A stretch of DNA of 64,000 bases, from the NCBI RefSeq assembly GCF_001598375.1, contig NZ_BCYV01000015.1, forward strand, positions 1-64,000, written 5' to 3'. A program made the position numbers and the translations under genes. The notes under the pieces are model-generated. The model had not been told where the DNA came from. It worked only from the letters and a program-made list of their open reading frames with translations, and made no database searches. Every line of letters begins with the position of its first letter. Position 1 is the first letter of the stretch. Origin of the DNA: Novosphingobium capsulatum NBRC 12533. Its GTDB lineage: Bacteria > Pseudomonadota > Alphaproteobacteria > Sphingomonadales > Sphingomonadaceae. Of the stretch, positions 63,111 to 64,000 are shown piece after piece.

Positions 63111-64000
63111 ATGACATTTCGTATCCGTGCCGCCCGCCCCACCGATGTGGAAGCCATGTACGAGATGGCCAAGCTCGGCGGCAGTGGCTTTACCAACCTG
63201 CCAGCTGATCGCGCCACCTTGCGCGCCAAGCTCGATCGCGCCGCCGCCTGCCTGGCCGACCCGCGCGAAAGCCTGCCCGACGGGCCGGGCGATGAGCTGT
63301 TCGTGGTGGTGCTGGAAAACGTGGCGACCGGCGAACTGCGCGGCACGGCGCAGATCTTTGCCTGCGTCGGACGCGGCGGACCGTTCTATTCCTATCGCCT
63401 CACCACGCTGACCCAGCATTCCAAGGAACTGAACCGCACGTTCCGCGCCGAGATGCTGCACCTGGCCACAGACCTCGAAGGATCGAGTGAGGTGGGTGGG
63501 CTGTTCCTCCACCCGGCAGAGCGCGCTGGCGGGCTGGGCATGCTCTTGGCGCGCAGCCGCTATCTGTTCATAGCCATGCACCGCGCCCGCTTTGCCCCGC
63601 GTATTCTGGCCGAACTGCGCGGTGTGATCGACGAGCGCGGCGGATCGGCGTTCTGGGACGCGGTGGGCGGCAAGTTCTTTGGCATGGGCTTTCAGGAAGC
63701 CGATCATTTCAACGCGTTGAACGGCAACCAGTTCATCGCCGACCTGATGCCCAAGCACCCGGTCTATGTGGCGATGCTGCCGGAAAACGCGCGCACGGCC
63801 ATCGGCATGCCGCATCTCAACGGCCGGCCGGCCATGCGGATGCTGGAGGCCGAAGGGTTCGCCTATGAAGGCTATGTCGACATTTTCGACGGGGGCCCGA
63901 CGATGACCGCCCGCACCGACCAGGTACGCTCCATCGCCGGCGCCAAGGCGCAGACCGTGGCCCACATCGCCGCGCCTGAAGGCCATGGCCCGGTGCGCCG
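63111..64000 (+). CDS. astA: Arginine N-succinyltransferase (partial)
   Basis: The first step of the AST arginine-degradation pathway, transferring succinate from succinyl-CoA to L-arginine. The window ends after 296 codons of a protein that is normally about 340 residues long. Segments typical of AstA are GSGFTNLPADRATL, FYSYRLTTLTQHSKELNRTF, VGGLFLHPAERAGGLGMLLARSRYLFIA, FWDAVGGKFFGMGFQEAD and LPENARTAIGMPH. It is co-directional with the M20 hydrolase (six-base gap). The rest of the ast genes would lie beyond the edge. Confidence 0.95.
   Translation, partial: MTFRIRAARPTDVEAMYEMAKLGGSGFTNLPADRATLRAKLDRAAACLADPRESLPDGPGDELFVVVLENVATGELRGTAQIFACVGRGGPFYSYRLTTLTQHSKELNRTFRAEMLHLATDLEGSSEVGGLFLHPAERAGGLGMLLARSRYLFIAMHRARFAPRILAELRGVIDERGGSAFWDAVGGKFFGMGFQEADHFNALNGNQFIADLMPKHPVYVAMLPENARTAIGMPHLNGRPAMRMLEAEGFAYEGYVDIFDGGPTMTARTDQVRSIAGAKAQTVAHIAAPEGHGPVR

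Overview
The window is high-GC chromosomal DNA from an alphaproteobacterium, most likely a sphingomonad (Novosphingobium/Sphingomonas-like). The evidence is a sphingomonad-style TonB-dependent receptor, a methionine synthase split into two genes, hisZ next to purA, the four-gene Anbu locus, DUF924, DUF2171, DUF1674 and DUF3617 proteins, and several families of GC-rich intergenic palindromes. No plasmid or phage backbone is visible. The one clear mobile element is a single IS1380-type insertion. No tRNA, rRNA or CRISPR array was recognised.

Layout. 1-5.1 kb: a TonB-dependent receptor divergent from a signal-peptide-bearing fusion of a cyanophycinase-like S51 peptidase with an isoaspartyl peptidase, the most notable locus here. 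5.1-10.85 kb: a methionine-cycle operon (ArsR-methyltransferase regulator, metF, two-gene metH) with two perfect dyads over the regulator start. 10.9-22.2 kb: small lipoproteins, a zinc exporter, rsmB, an L,D-transpeptidase, ispG, acetyltransferases, tldD and an ABC ATPase. 22.4-29.6 kb: nadB, then nrdA and nrdB separated by small genes. 29.6-39.5 kb: a MerR regulator, an acyltransferase, a winged-helix regulator, an L,D-transpeptidase, purA, hisZ, a remnant of a second TonB receptor and an HD-GYP protein. 39.5-44.2 kb: a phasin-like protein, an IMPACT protein, serA and serC with a structured leader, and an extensin-like lipoprotein. 44.3-46.6 kb: a host gene split by the IS; removing the IS and one CTAG copy restores its frame exactly. 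47-52 kb: a FixJ-like regulator and the Anbu operon, whose Anbu gene carries a frameshift. 52.2-64 kb: hydrolase, GST, uvrB, malate synthase G, an M20 hydrolase and the start of astA.

How the genes may work together. The secreted fusion would cut cyanophycin to beta-Asp-Arg and then to Asp and Arg. The receptor is a candidate importer. AstA at the far end of the window starts arginine catabolism, and L-aspartate is the substrate of NadB. MetF and MetH make up the methyl branch of methionine synthesis, probably under the ArsR-type regulator. SerC and SerA feed the one-carbon pool through serine.

The high GC content leaves very long open frames opposite many genes (metH, rsmB, purA, serA, the ATP-grasp gene, glcB). 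I treated these as shadows. Functions rest on motif recognition by eye, without database searches.
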